Positions 9,423-18,190 are shown, numbered from the stretch's first letter. The stretch is 64,000 nt of DNA from a bacterium (GCA_905221435.1 CAJNDD010000005.1:1-64000); one strand, 5' to 3'. Numbers and translations are program-made. Notes: generated from the sequence alone by a model not told the origin.

Positions 9423-10367
9423 TTACAATTTCAGAGCCAACATATTGACCGTCATACCAGCTGCAGTCCCCATAAGGTAGACGACATCTCCCTCCTTGAT
9501 AAGTCCATGCTCCAAAGAATAAGCCAAGCCAAACGGTACAGAGACTGACACCATATTTCCATAGTCAGTGACGAGATTGAGGTACTGATCCTCAGCCACA
9601 CCTAGTTTTTCCATGACCAAAGGAAGAGCACGACTTGCTTGGTGAGGAATGATATAGTCCACGTCTGCCAAGGCTAGCTGTGTTTTTTCTTGAAACTCTT
9701 CAAACATGACTGGGATTTTACGAGCAGACAAGAGGAGGATTTTCTTCCCCTTCATGTCAAACATATAGTTGGTCTTAGTCGCTTCAGAGTACTCTTTTGG
9801 TTGAAAAGAAGTCAGACCTCCACGAATCTCCGTATCGTGAGCCCCTTCTGACCAAGTACGTTGGAGACTTGCAATGACCCCTTTTTCCTGATGACTTTTT
9901 TGGAAAATAAAGGCTGCTGCCCCATCACTAAAGAGTTCAAAACTTTCTTTTTGCTTGGGATTTAGCCCTAAACTTCCAACCTCACTAGACACAATCAAGA
10001 CACGATTGTATTCGCCCGCCTCAATCAAGTGGGACATGGTCGATAGAGCAGAAATAAAGCTGGTACAGGTCGTATTGATATCCATAGCCGGGATTGAGAG
10101 TCCTTTTGCCACGCGCTCATGAATCAAGGCAGCCGTACAAGGAATAGGCTGAACACCAACTGCACTAGCTGATACAAGACAATCGATATCTTTAATATCC
10201 AGATTTGCATGTTCAAGTGCACGCTGGATAGCTCCTTCTGCCAAGTCAAGTTGCGTTTCTTCATTTTCAACTACACGATAACGGGTCTGGTCTTTAAATT
10301 GCACTGTATGCTTTGGAAGGCAAATGCCATAACCTGCTATTTCTACATGTCTTTTTACTTCTGTCAT
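9423..10367 (-). CDS. KASIII/OleA-like thiolase-fold condensing enzyme
   Basis: The 314-aa product starts at ATG 10367, favoured over the ATG at 10385 because AAAGGA lies about ten bases before it. The thiolase-fold triad is visible: Cys in DINTTCTSF, His in IPHQAS and Asn in DYGNMVSVS, as in FabH and OleA enzymes that condense an acyl thioester with another acyl group. It is the last gene of a five-gene operon with an OleD-like reductase and an adenylate-forming enzyme. It is far from any fatty-acid synthesis cluster, so it is probably not the housekeeping FabH. The substrate is unknown. Confidence 0.8.
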   Translation of the reverse strand: MTEVKRHVEIAGYGICLPKHTVQFKDQTRYRVVENEETQLDLAEGAIQRALEHANLDIKDIDCLVSASAVGVQPIPCTAALIHERVAKGLSIPAMDINTTCTSFISALSTMSHLIEAGEYNRVLIVSSEVGSLGLNPKQKESFELFSDGAAAFIFQKSHQEKGVIASLQRTWSEGAHDTEIRGGLTSFQPKEYSEATKTNYMFDMKGKKILLLSARKIPVMFEEFQEKTQLALADVDYIIPHQASRALPLVMEKLGVAEDQYLNLVTDYGNMVSVSVPFGLAYSLEHGLIKEGDVVYLMGTAAGMTVNMLALKL

Positions 10368-10381
10368 TGTCTTTTTTCCTT

Positions 10382-11644
10382 TCATAAACGTTGGATACGT
10401 TTGAGTTTACGGCTAGTATCCCAGTGATAATCTGAAAATTGGATTTGAGGAACTATGAACTCTTTTTGCTGGGCCAAGAGTTGGAACTGTGCTAAAATTG
10501 CTGTCTCTACGTCCTCATCTCGTTGGCTTAGACAAACTTCCACTAATTTCTCGGAATGTTGCTTAACTTGGTAATCTCCTACATTCTCCACAAAGAGGAT
10601 GCAACGTCTGATAAAGTCTGGATAAATCGTTACCTGCCCCCCATTCTGCCCTTCAAAGTAGAAGATATCATCAGAACGTCCTTCGACCTTGTCAATCCGT
10701 GTATAGTAGGAGCCACAGGGACAAGGCTCCGGATTTTCAACCAAAATGTCATTGAGCTGGTAGCGATAAACAGGCTGACTGCTTCGTTTAAAGTCCGTAA
10801 TCACTGGATAAAAACGGCGGTCGTCTAGATACTGCTTTTCCACAAAGATAATGTCTTCATTGAGATGTAGATTACCAGCTGAGCAAGTGCAGGCTAGGAA
10901 ACCTTCTGTCGCCTGATAAACTTGGTCAATAATGGATAGAGAAAAGGCTTCTGCAATCCGTTCCCTATCACTATCTTCCAAGATTTCTGCCACCGAAACG
11001 ATTTTTTTGGGGTGAATAGCTAACTCTCCAGCCGTGAGACGCTTGCTCAATTCAATCAACATCGAAGCTGGTGCCACAATAATCGTTGGTTGATAGTTGT
11101 TGAGTCGCTCGATATGCTCATCTGTATGTTTGAAAATATCAAAATACTCTAGACGAATGAGCGCCGTATTGATGGTCTGATAAAGTTCATTATCAGCTCT
11201 CAGGAAAAAGGCGATGCGGTGTCCAAAAAGTTGACCTTTGGGCAACATCTTTGCCAAGATAGCTGCAGCCCACATACTTCGCTCTTTCTCTGTTGTGATA
11301 AAGAGCCCTCGATGTCCAGACGTCCCTGAAGACAGACCGACGGCCACTTCCCCTTTAAGTTCAGTGAAATCACGGGTCTTCTCACTTTCAATAGCCAAGC
11401 TCAAGGCTTCATCTCGATCCACTCCTTGGGTGTTGAGCTCATTGAAATGTTCCATCATAAAAGCCTTGTCCATATGGTCAAAGTTGCTAGGAACTCCATT
11501 TTTAAAGTAGGGCGACTCTCGCTTTAAAAAGTCCATATAGTTGGTTAATCGCTTTTTCTGATAGTTTTCTAAAGCTTCTCGAGATTTGAAATGATGAAGC
11601 CATCGAGTTTGGATAAAGGTTTTAAGAAAGGTTATTTTTTTCAT
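10382..11644 (-). CDS. Adenylate-forming enzyme (F390 synthetase-related/PaaK-like)
   Basis: The 420-aa product has the AMP-forming superfamily signatures: the Ser/Thr/Gly loop VGLSSGTSGHRG near residue 110, the YQATEG motif near 240, and RSDDIFYFEG near 330. It is shorter than typical acyl-CoA ligases and fits the group annotated as F390 synthetase-related, a putative adenylate-forming family. It should activate a carboxylic acid as an acyl-adenylate. It overlaps the upstream hydrolase gene by 23 bases. Its stop overlaps the first possible ATG of the condensing-enzyme gene by 4 bases, so translation is probably coupled. In the Ole pathway the equivalent step (OleC) closes a beta-lactone; that role here is inference. 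Confidence 0.78.
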   Translation of the reverse strand: MKKITFLKTFIQTRWLHHFKSREALENYQKKRLTNYMDFLKRESPYFKNGVPSNFDHMDKAFMMEHFNELNTQGVDRDEALSLAIESEKTRDFTELKGEVAVGLSSGTSGHRGLFITTEKERSMWAAAILAKMLPKGQLFGHRIAFFLRADNELYQTINTALIRLEYFDIFKHTDEHIERLNNYQPTIIVAPASMLIELSKRLTAGELAIHPKKIVSVAEILEDSDRERIAEAFSLSIIDQVYQATEGFLACTCSAGNLHLNEDIIFVEKQYLDDRRFYPVITDFKRSSQPVYRYQLNDILVENPEPCPCGSYYTRIDKVEGRSDDIFYFEGQNGGQVTIYPDFIRRCILFVENVGDYQVKQHSEKLVEVCLSQRDEDVETAILAQFQLLAQQKEFIVPQIQFSDYHWDTSRKLKRIQRL

Positions 11645-12437
11645 GTAAGATTGACTCTATCCTTTCTACAGGATCATGGCTAACAACTACCTCGATACCG
11701 GCCTTTAAAACTTTCTCCAGAAACTCTGTCCCCCTGATATAGTCGGCCCTATTATCCTGGACCAAGGAAGGAATCAGGTGCATCTGCTTGGTGTAAGGTA
11801 AGAGGTCAATTCCCCAACAGAGGTCCGCTGCAATGAGGAGATTAAGGTCTGGAAAATATAGACAGGCTTGCCCCCTAGCATGCCCGTCAACAGAGGCTAC
11901 TAGGATACTGCCATCTCCAAAAAGATCACAAATCGGACGATAGGGAAAAGTTGAATCTTGCCGATCAGCTCTGATAATGGTTAGATTTTTCTCAAAAGAA
12001 GCTGGTAAAAACTCCTTGAAAATCAAGTCTTTCAACTTGGGTTTTTGGTAGACTTCATATACTTCTTTTGTCAAGATAAAGGTTGCACGAGGAAAGAAAC
12101 TAGCTCCTCCCAGATGATCTGGATGTAGGTGCGACAGAAGAACATAGTTAATTTCTTCTGGTTTGATTCCCTTGGCTTCCAGCAAACGTGAAATCTGGTC
12201 CTTCTCCATCATTTGAACGGGCGTTCCTAGCCGATAGAAACCATAGCGAAGCTGGGTCTTAATATCGTAATGATAGCCTGTGTCATAGAGGAGATAGCCC
12301 TTGTCCCTGTGTTTGATAAGAAAAACACCTGCTGGAAAGGTTATCTTTTGATTCTTGACTCCCTTAAATAGCAAACCTGTGTAGCTGGTACAATAGCCTG
12401 CTGGGAAATAATCAATGCTTTCGATAATCTTGGACAT
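11622..12437 (-). CDS. Metallo-beta-lactamase-fold hydrolase, AHL-lactonase-like
   Basis: The 271-aa product starts at ATG 12437 behind GGAAGGG; a TTG three codons upstream is less likely. It has the dinuclear-metal motif SHLHPDHLGG, a further His in DGHARGQ, the bridging Asp in AADLCWG and a C-terminal VVSHDP. This matches the HxHxDH-H-D-H pattern of the AiiA-type N-acyl-homoserine lactonase branch. Streptococci make no acyl-homoserine lactones, so it more likely hydrolyses a lactone or ester made by its own operon. It overlaps both neighbours (26 bases with the reductase gene, 23 with the adenylating gene). Confidence 0.8.
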   Translation of the reverse strand: MSKIIESIDYFPAGYCTSYTGLLFKGVKNQKITFPAGVFLIKHRDKGYLLYDTGYHYDIKTQLRYGFYRLGTPVQMMEKDQISRLLEAKGIKPEEINYVLLSHLHPDHLGGASFFPRATFILTKEVYEVYQKPKLKDLIFKEFLPASFEKNLTIIRADRQDSTFPYRPICDLFGDGSILVASVDGHARGQACLYFPDLNLLIAADLCWGIDLLPYTKQMHLIPSLVQDNRADYIRGTEFLEKVLKAGIEVVVSHDPVERIESILHEKNNLS

Positions 12438-13392
12438 ATTGTTCAATCCCTTCCGAAATACTGATTTGAGGGTGATACCCCAAGTCTCGCTCCGCCTTGC
12501 TGATGTCCAGCGTCTGACTATAACGGAGCAGATAATAGGTATAGCATGTCAGAGGCGGTTCACCTTTGAGTTTCAAGACCTTATACAGAAACTCTAAACT
12601 ACTGGCAATAACTGAAAGAAGAGGAGCTGGAACTTTTCTGTACGTTATTGGATAACCCAATCCTCTCAAGGTTTCTTCTATCAAATCCTTAAAGGCTCTT
12701 GGTTCCCCATTGGTAATATTATAAACCTCGCCACTAGCTTGAGGGGCCTCTAGTGCCAAGCGGATTGCCAGAGCGACATTTTCCACACAGGTCATATCCA
12801 TGAGCTGACGACCGTCCCCTATTAAGGGAATGCCAATCTTCTGACTGAGTTTGAGAACTCGGGGCAAAATACTGGTATCCCCAATCCCAAAAAGCCCACG
12901 AGGTCGTAAAATAATACTCGGAACATCGGGATAATCCTTAAACAGCTTCTCCGAAGCCAGCTTACTACGAATGTAGTTGTTCAGATTATTTTCCTGAGGC
13001 GCAGCACTTTCTTTGATAGCTAGCTGATCTCGAGGCGCAGCATAGATGCTAGGCGAGGACACATAAACCAAACGCTGAATACCAGCCTCTCGGCAAGCAT
13101 CCAGAACATACTTGGTCCCTAAGACATTTGTCTGGTAGAAATCCTCCCAAGGTCCCCAAACGGTAGAAAGAGCACCCGCATGCACAACCATGTCCATCCC
13201 CTGACAAGCCCGAGCCAAGTCCTCTTGCTTGGTCAAATCTCCCTGAAAAAATGCCACAGAGGAGTTCTCTAAAGACTGACCCACCTTGCGATTGCGTCCA
13301 AAAGCACGTACCTGATAGCCCTGCTGACTGAGCTCTTCAACAACATACTTGCCTAGAAAGCCCGTAGCACCTGTCACCAATACTTTCTTCAT
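12412..13392 (-). CDS. NAD(P)-dependent epimerase/3-beta-HSD family reductase, OleD-like
   Basis: The 326-aa short-chain dehydrogenase has the Rossmann motif TGATGFLGKYVVEE at the N-terminus, HAGALSTVWGPWEDFYQTN after the second strand, and the catalytic set YVSSPSIY plus YIRSK (Ser, Tyr, Lys). The run from the WGPWEDFY motif to the SSPSIY motif closely resembles OleD-type 2-alkyl-3-ketoalkanoate reductases and 3-beta-hydroxysteroid dehydrogenases. In the operon it could reduce a beta-keto product of the condensing enzyme. The start has GGAG nine bases upstream. The gap to the glycosyltransferase gene is three bases. Confidence 0.8.
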   Translation of the reverse strand: MKKVLVTGATGFLGKYVVEELSQQGYQVRAFGRNRKVGQSLENSSVAFFQGDLTKQEDLARACQGMDMVVHAGALSTVWGPWEDFYQTNVLGTKYVLDACREAGIQRLVYVSSPSIYAAPRDQLAIKESAAPQENNLNNYIRSKLASEKLFKDYPDVPSIILRPRGLFGIGDTSILPRVLKLSQKIGIPLIGDGRQLMDMTCVENVALAIRLALEAPQASGEVYNITNGEPRAFKDLIEETLRGLGYPITYRKVPAPLLSVIASSLEFLYKVLKLKGEPPLTCYTYYLLRYSQTLDISKAERDLGYHPQISISEGIEQYVQDYRKH

Positions 13393-13395
13393 TTT

Positions 13396-14664
13396 TTACT
13401 TCTCCTTGTCCCCTAAGAGCCGATGTATTTCGCTCTTCAGAATCTCTGTTGGCTGATAGATTTGAGCTGCACGACTAAGTCTGTTCAAGTCTGGCCAGTC
13501 ATCTCTAGCCAACAACTCATCAAAGGCACGTCCAATCGCTTCCGTATCCTCTCGTTTAGCAGTCAAGGCAATCCCTGCCTCTAAGCCACGAACCGCATAG
13601 TCATACTGATCATAGTCATGGGGGAGAATCAAGGCAGGCTTGTCATAGATAATACATTGGTAAAAAATGCCCGCACCGCCATGATGAATCACATAGTCCA
13701 TCTGAGGAATGTATTCCTTATAGGGAAGATAGGATACCACAGAAACATTGTCCATGAGCTCTTCACATTGGAAGTCTTGTCCGCCAAACCCCAGAGTCAC
13801 AAAGAAGTGACAGTCCGGATGGGCTTTTGCCAATTGTTGGGTCTGGTAGAGGAGATTGTCTTTGGCCCATGCTAGCTGAGTGCCGCAGGATACAAGGACC
13901 TTCTTATAACCTGCATAAGGAGACAAATCGAAAGGATAATTTTCTGCCCTCTCAATCGAAGAGCCAAAAGGTCCCACCCAAAGGTAGTGCTCTGGAAAAC
14001 CACTTTTCAGCTCCAACTCTTTCATCCCAATTCCCAAGATGGAATAGGGTGAATAGATGGTTTCCTGACCTTTCTGATTGTAAAGCTTAAAATCGTAACG
14101 TTTTAAGCGTTCTCTCAATAAAAAGGTTACGATTCGTTTCCCTAAACGAGTCCCTTTTCTTCCTAGCCATTGCAGACCAGATTGGAAAGATGTTTTTGGA
14201 CTGCCCATTCCTCCAAAGAAACAAGGCGGTCCATCTGTCGTTTCAATGGCAAACTGTGTCGCCATCGTGGTAATCCAGGGAATATTCAACTGTTCCGCAA
14301 CAAGTCCTCCAGAGAGGGTTATAAAGTCCGCAATCACAATATCCGGTCTATTTTCCTGCCACTCTTGCACTAATTGATCTGAAACCACATTGATCAAATC
14401 AAGACTAGCTGACAACTGTCGATAAGCAGAAAAAAGGTTTAATTGCCCTTCATTATTGGCTACACGCTCAAACTCATCTACACAATTTTCTAAAATGGGA
14501 ATCACCCGAAATCCCATCTCCTCTGCTACAGTTTTTCGTTGTGGTCCTGTAAATAATCGAATCTCATACAAGGGATCCTTCAACAAGGGTGCAAGTAAAT
14601 TCAGTGTTGGGAAGAGATGCCCACTCAAGGGAACTACAACCACATCAATTTTGATTTTTCTCAT
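13396..14664 (-). CDS. GT1-family glycosyltransferase (MGT/UGT-like), first gene of the lipid-like operon
   Basis: The 422-aa product has a GT-B fold. The N-terminal half opens with VVVPLSGHLFPTLNLL. The C-terminal donor-binding half has VLVSCGTQLAW, the IHHGGAG motif near residue 335 and LPHDYDQYDYA. These resemble macrolide and carotenoid glycosyltransferases that move a sugar from a nucleotide donor to a small lipophilic acceptor. The start at 14664 gives the normal family N-terminus but has no clear Shine-Dalgarno sequence. An ATG at 14724 would add 20 hydrophobic residues and would put the terminator hairpin inside the coding region. It probably glycosylates the product of the downstream enzymes. 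Confidence 0.8.
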   Translation of the reverse strand: MRKIKIDVVVVPLSGHLFPTLNLLAPLLKDPLYEIRLFTGPQRKTVAEEMGFRVIPILENCVDEFERVANNEGQLNLFSAYRQLSASLDLINVVSDQLVQEWQENRPDIVIADFITLSGGLVAEQLNIPWITTMATQFAIETTDGPPCFFGGMGSPKTSFQSGLQWLGRKGTRLGKRIVTFLLRERLKRYDFKLYNQKGQETIYSPYSILGIGMKELELKSGFPEHYLWVGPFGSSIERAENYPFDLSPYAGYKKVLVSCGTQLAWAKDNLLYQTQQLAKAHPDCHFFVTLGFGGQDFQCEELMDNVSVVSYLPYKEYIPQMDYVIHHGGAGIFYQCIIYDKPALILPHDYDQYDYAVRGLEAGIALTAKREDTEAIGRAFDELLARDDWPDLNRLSRAAQIYQPTEILKSEIHRLLGDKEK

Positions 14665-14670
14665 ATGTCT

Positions 14671-14679
14671 AGGATAGCA
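14671..14679 (-). promoter_or_regulatory. Candidate extended -10 promoter right before the glycosyltransferase ATG
   Basis: TGCTATCCT ends six bases before ATG 14664, directly after the terminator of the upstream gene. No good -35 is visible. If used, transcription would start about at the A of the start codon, giving a leaderless message, which fits the missing Shine-Dalgarno sequence. Read-through of the terminator is the alternative. Confidence 0.35.
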
Positions 14680-14686
14680 AATTTTT

Positions 14687-14717
14687 AAAAAAAGAACTAC
14701 CAAAATGATAGTTCTTT
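14687..14717 (-). terminator. Rho-independent terminator between the alcohol dehydrogenase and the lipid-like operon
   Basis: The 8-bp stem AAGAACTA/TAGTTCTT (14692-14699 with 14709-14716) is followed on the minus strand by a run of seven T. It ends transcription of the alcohol dehydrogenase locus. Confidence 0.85.
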
Positions 14718-14750
14718 CCAGCATTATTTAGCTTCTTTTCACTTTACGAA

Positions 14751-15901
14751 TTAGAAGAGTTCTTTGTAGAGAGCAATTGTTTCTTCCAAGGTCGGCATAA
14801 ATGGATTTCCAGGTGCACAAGCATCAATCAAGGCATTCTTAGAAAGGTAGTCAAAGTCAAAGTCTTTTTCTTGGATACCTAGTTCAGTGAGTTTCTTAGG
14901 AATACAACGGTTTCAGATAGTTTTTCAATTTCAGCAATAGCATAGTCAGCACATTCTTGGTCTGTTTTCCCTTCAACATGGAGACCCAAAGCCTTGGCTA
15001 CATTGCGGAAAGCTTCTGGTACACGTTTGGCATTTTCACGTTCTACAACTGGGAGAAGCATGGCACAGCAGACACCATGTGGCAAGTTATATACCGCACC
15101 GAGTTGGTGAGCCATAGAATGAACATAGCCCAAACCAGCATTGTTAAAGCTCATACCACCGAGGAAGATGGCATTGACCATCGCCTCACGCGCTTCAATA
15201 TCATGGCCATTTGCCACAGCACGAGGAAGATACTCCTTGATGAGTTCAATCGCTCCGATAGAAAGTTTCTTGGTCACATTATAAGCACCTGGTGTTACCA
15301 AGGCTTCGACAGCGTGGGTAAGAGCATCCATCCCTGTCGCTGCTGTCAATCCTTTCGGTTTTGAAAGCATGAGTTCTGGATCATTGACAGAGATAAGGGC
15401 GAGACTGTTCTTATCAACCATTACCATCTTGACCTTGCGTTCTTCGTCAGTAATGACATAGTTAATGGTAATTTCTGCAGAAGTTCCAGCTGTTGTATTG
15501 ATCGCAACCACTGGCAACCCTTTTTTAGCAGACTTGTGAAGTCCTTCGTAGTCCTGTGGTTTTCCACCATTTGTAGCGATGATAGAGATACAACTAGCCG
15601 CATCCTGAGGAGATCCTCCTCCAAGACTGATGATGAAGTCGCATCCACGCTCTTTCAGGGCAGCCACTCCGTCTGTGACGTTCTTGCAAGTCGGATTTGG
15701 CTCCACATCGCTAAAGATCACATATTCAATCCCTTCAGCATCTAGTGGTTTTAGGACCTTAGGTAAAATATCACTTTCCTCGATGAACTTGTCTGTCACC
15801 AAAAGGGCTTTCTTATACCCCAGTTCCTTGATATACGGACCTACTTCATTTACAACACCTTTACCAATAAGGTTAACTGATGGAACATAAAATGTAGCCA
15901 T
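14751..15901 (-). pseudogene. Iron-containing alcohol dehydrogenase, broken by a one-base frameshift
   Basis: From ATG 15901 the frame encodes a group III Fe-dependent alcohol dehydrogenase (FucO/AdhB type): the NAD loop GGGSPQDAA, TTAGTSAE, and the metal ligands in MDALTHAVE, HSMAHQLG and NLPHGVCC. After residues KLSETV the frame goes wrong and stops at 14879. Restoring one C after base 14905 (a second G in the gene) recovers the normal ending GIPKKLTELG...FMPTLEETIALYKELF with a stop at 14751. The intact protein would have about 383 residues. The frameshifted product (340 aa) keeps all metal ligands but loses the last 50 or so residues. A sequencing error cannot be excluded. Confidence 0.85.
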
Positions 15902-15946
15902 ATGCTTTTCCTCCTGCGCCTTTGCGCTATTTGATTATTTACCATA

Positions 15947-15994
15947 AGTATACGACCTTATAAAAAGTTTTACAAATATTTGTAAGCGCTTTAA
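15947..15994 (-). promoter_or_regulatory. Promoter and cre site of the iron alcohol dehydrogenase gene
   Basis: TTGTAA (15970-15975), a 17-base spacer and TATACT (15947-15952) form the promoter. Just upstream at 15980-15994, ttgtaagcgctttaa matches the CcpA cre consensus (WTGNAANCGNWNNCW) with one mismatch. The position immediately upstream of -35 suggests control of this fermentation gene by carbon catabolite regulation. Confidence 0.65.
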
Positions 15995-16031
15995 GTAAAA
16001 AGTTAGTAAAGAATAGCCAGCCACTTTCTCA

Positions 16032-16077
16032 AGAAAAAAAGTTCCAAAAAGATGGATTTCATCTCATTGGAACTTTT
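16032..16077 (-). terminator. Terminator after the 16.1-kb lipoprotein gene
   Basis: The outer stem AAAGTTCCAA/TTGGAACTTT (16038-16047 with 16067-16076) encloses an inner AGATG/CATCT pair. A T-rich tail follows on the minus strand. Confidence 0.85.
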
Positions 16078-16086
16078 ACTTAATGA

Positions 16087-16542
16087 TTATTGTTTCGTTA
16101 AGACTACTCGGTCAGATGCCTCTCGATCCATATCGTCGATAATCAATTGATTACCATTAACTGCGTAAATCTTGACATCATCACCAATAATGATACGTTG
16201 ATTTTCTGGTTCAAAGCTGACTTGCTTGATTTCCTTATCTCCATCTGGCTCGACTTCAGTCCATGTACCAGTTTTACCTGTTACAACAAGAGTGATTTGG
16301 TCATTCTCATCTTTTCCAGTATAGGTACCATCGATGTTCGTAGGTTGAGCTACAGTAGCGTCCTGACTTGAGGATGCCTGTGGTTGACTAGCACTTGTCG
16401 CAACGCTAGAAGATGATTCTTGTTGAGTAGATGGTTGCTGAGCAGATTGCTGGGTAGGTGCTTGTGTCTTAGATCCACAAGCTGCTAAAAGACTAAGAAT
16501 TGCTAGGGAAGCAATAGAAAGTGTGAATATTTTTGTTTTCAT
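16087..16542 (-). CDS. Small secreted lipoprotein, function unknown
   Basis: The 151-aa product is read from ATG 16542 (AAAGGAAAT upstream). The signal peptide ends in a lipobox, LLAAC, with Cys22 as the lipidated residue. A Ser/Gln/Pro/Thr-rich linker (about 25-75) leads into a small C-terminal domain starting IDGTYTGKDENDQITLVVTG, probably a beta-barrel-like module of about 75 residues. It lies downstream of folC, as in pneumococcus. I know no assigned function. Confidence 0.8.
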   Translation of the reverse strand: MKTKIFTLSIASLAILSLLAACGSKTQAPTQQSAQQPSTQQESSSSVATSASQPQASSSQDATVAQPTNIDGTYTGKDENDQITLVVTGKTGTWTEVEPDGDKEIKQVSFEPENQRIIIGDDVKIYAVNGNQLIIDDMDREASDRVVLTKQ

Positions 16543-16632
16543 AGCGATTTCCTTTCTTTTGTGCCAATGTTTTGCTGGAATCGTTTCCAGAAACACCTCC
16601 TACCTCCAGTATAGCAACTTAAACCTAGAAGG

Positions 16633-17883
16633 TCAACTAATCCCATCGCTTCCTACTAAACTCGATCGTACTTCCGAGATAAAGTAGAGTGACCCCGTCA
16701 CGAAAAGCAAGTCCTGGTCATTGGCTCTTTCTTCAAATTCGCTGATAAAATCGCCATAGGAAGGAATCAAATCGTAACCCGTCACATCCTTCTCATCCAA
16801 AGAACCTTGGTAGTCAAAGCCCGTTACCTTAAGTTCCACCTCAGGTAACTGCTCTGTTAGATAGCCTAACATTCCTTGATAATCCTTGCGTTTAAGGGCA
16901 CCAAAAAGAATGCGAACTTGATAGCCTTGCTGGATTTTCCCTTGAATAAACTCGACCAGACGAATTAAGGCTGGAAGATTGTGAGCCCCGTCTAGGTAGA
17001 TATGCGGACGAATCCGTTCCAATCGACCTTCCCAGCGAGTTTCTTTGAAGGCCTGTCTGACAAGTTCTTCTTCGACACCTTCACCTCTTGACGCCATAAA
17101 CAGAAGAAAAGTTTGTAAAGCCAAGGCGGCATTTTCTTGCTGATAGGTGCCTTCCAAACCGATTTTAAGCTGTGAAAAGCTTTCTAGCTTACTTGAGAAA
17201 TTTCCAGCTTTCAAAGCGAAGTCTTGTCCAGCTTGATAAAGATCTACGTCTAACTCTCTCGCTTTACTTTGGCAGACAAGCTCCGCTTCTGGAGTAAGCT
17301 TAGCAATGACCGCCTTCTTGCCAGTCTTGAAAATACCAGCTTTCTGCTCTGCTATTTCCTCCAGACTATCGCCCAAGGTCTCCTGATGATCTAGACCAAT
17401 CGAAGTAATAACTGCAATCTCGCCTGTTACGACATTAGTCGTGTCAAGCAAACCACCAATCCCCACTTCTAGCAGGACTAGGTCAACTCTTTGCTCTTTA
17501 AAATAGATCAAAGCAATCAAGGTCAACAACTCAAAGAAAGACAATTGATCATGTGTTTCTAAGAGAGTTTTCTCCATCTCCTTGACTTGGTTGGCTATAC
17601 GGACAAAGTCTTCACCAGCGATTGGTTGCCCATTAATACAGATTCGATCATGGATACTGATGATATGAGGAGAGGTAAAAGTACCAACTTTTTTACCATG
17701 AGCAACAAACAACTCTCTCATAAAGGCAATAGTTGACCCTTTACCGTTAGTCCCTGTTACGTGGATAATGGGATAAGTCTTCTCAGGATTCCCCAGCAAA
17801 TCCACTGCTCGTTGCATTCGTCCAAGACCAGATCTAAAGTTTAAACCAATCCGACTATGGAGCCACTCTTCTACTTCAAACAT
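16633..17883 (-). CDS. folC: Bifunctional folylpolyglutamate/dihydrofolate synthase
   Basis: The 416-aa Mur-ligase-family enzyme has the ATP loop VTGTNGKGST near residue 45, the FTSPH motif near 75, and the C-terminal domain with LDGAHN near 285. These are the hallmarks of FolC, which adds glutamate to folates. Pneumococcal genomes usually also carry a second folC with the other folate genes, so this may be the paralogue. The start is internally consistent with the family N-terminus (FEVEEWLHSRI). Confidence 0.92.
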   Translation of the reverse strand: MFEVEEWLHSRIGLNFRSGLGRMQRAVDLLGNPEKTYPIIHVTGTNGKGSTIAFMRELFVAHGKKVGTFTSPHIISIHDRICINGQPIAGEDFVRIANQVKEMEKTLLETHDQLSFFELLTLIALIYFKEQRVDLVLLEVGIGGLLDTTNVVTGEIAVITSIGLDHQETLGDSLEEIAEQKAGIFKTGKKAVIAKLTPEAELVCQSKARELDVDLYQAGQDFALKAGNFSSKLESFSQLKIGLEGTYQQENAALALQTFLLFMASRGEGVEEELVRQAFKETRWEGRLERIRPHIYLDGAHNLPALIRLVEFIQGKIQQGYQVRILFGALKRKDYQGMLGYLTEQLPEVELKVTGFDYQGSLDEKDVTGYDLIPSYGDFISEFEERANDQDLLFVTGSLYFISEVRSSLVGSDGIS

Positions 17884-17946
17884 ACATATCTCCTTAACAA
17901 AAGTCCAATCAACTACCGCATCAAAGTATGATTACAAATAAAAAGT

Positions 17947-18190
17947 GAGGTCGGGACAAAAATCCCGACCTCTTACCTGGTTAGCTAATCACTAGCCACT
18001 ATGAATTTTAACGTGGGCTAAAAACGTCCCCCGGACGTTCCTGCGTTTCTAATGTCTGGCGCAGGGCTAAAAACATCCACTGGATGTTCCAACTCTCTCC
18101 AATTTCTGGGAGTTGGGCTGATACAGTCTCTGAGATTACTTGCGTTTCTAATTTCTAGCGCAGGGCTAAAAACATCCACTGGATGTTTTT
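17947..18190 (-). repeat. Array of repeated hairpins/tandem terminators between ireB operon and folC
   Basis: Seven stem-loops fill this gap. Type B hairpins: AACGTCC/GGACGTT at 18023-18039, and AACATCC/GGATGTT at 18072-18088 and 18171-18187. Each is preceded on the plus strand by gggctaaa, so on the minus strand it ends in a T-run. Type A hairpins: CTGCG/CGCAG (18041-18064), CAACTC/GAGTTG (18090-18115) and TGCG/CGCA (18141-18162), whose loops are alike (ttctaat, ttctgg). A strong 10-bp hairpin GAGGTCGGGA/TCCCGACCTC closes the array at 17947-17972. The last B hairpin begins inside the upstream gene's stop codon. Confidence 0.8.

Noticed and set aside
16560-16600. CTGGAA/TTCCAG hairpin upstream of the 16.1-kb lipoprotein gene as a folC terminator
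   Set aside because: The stem is short and no T-run follows on the minus strand.
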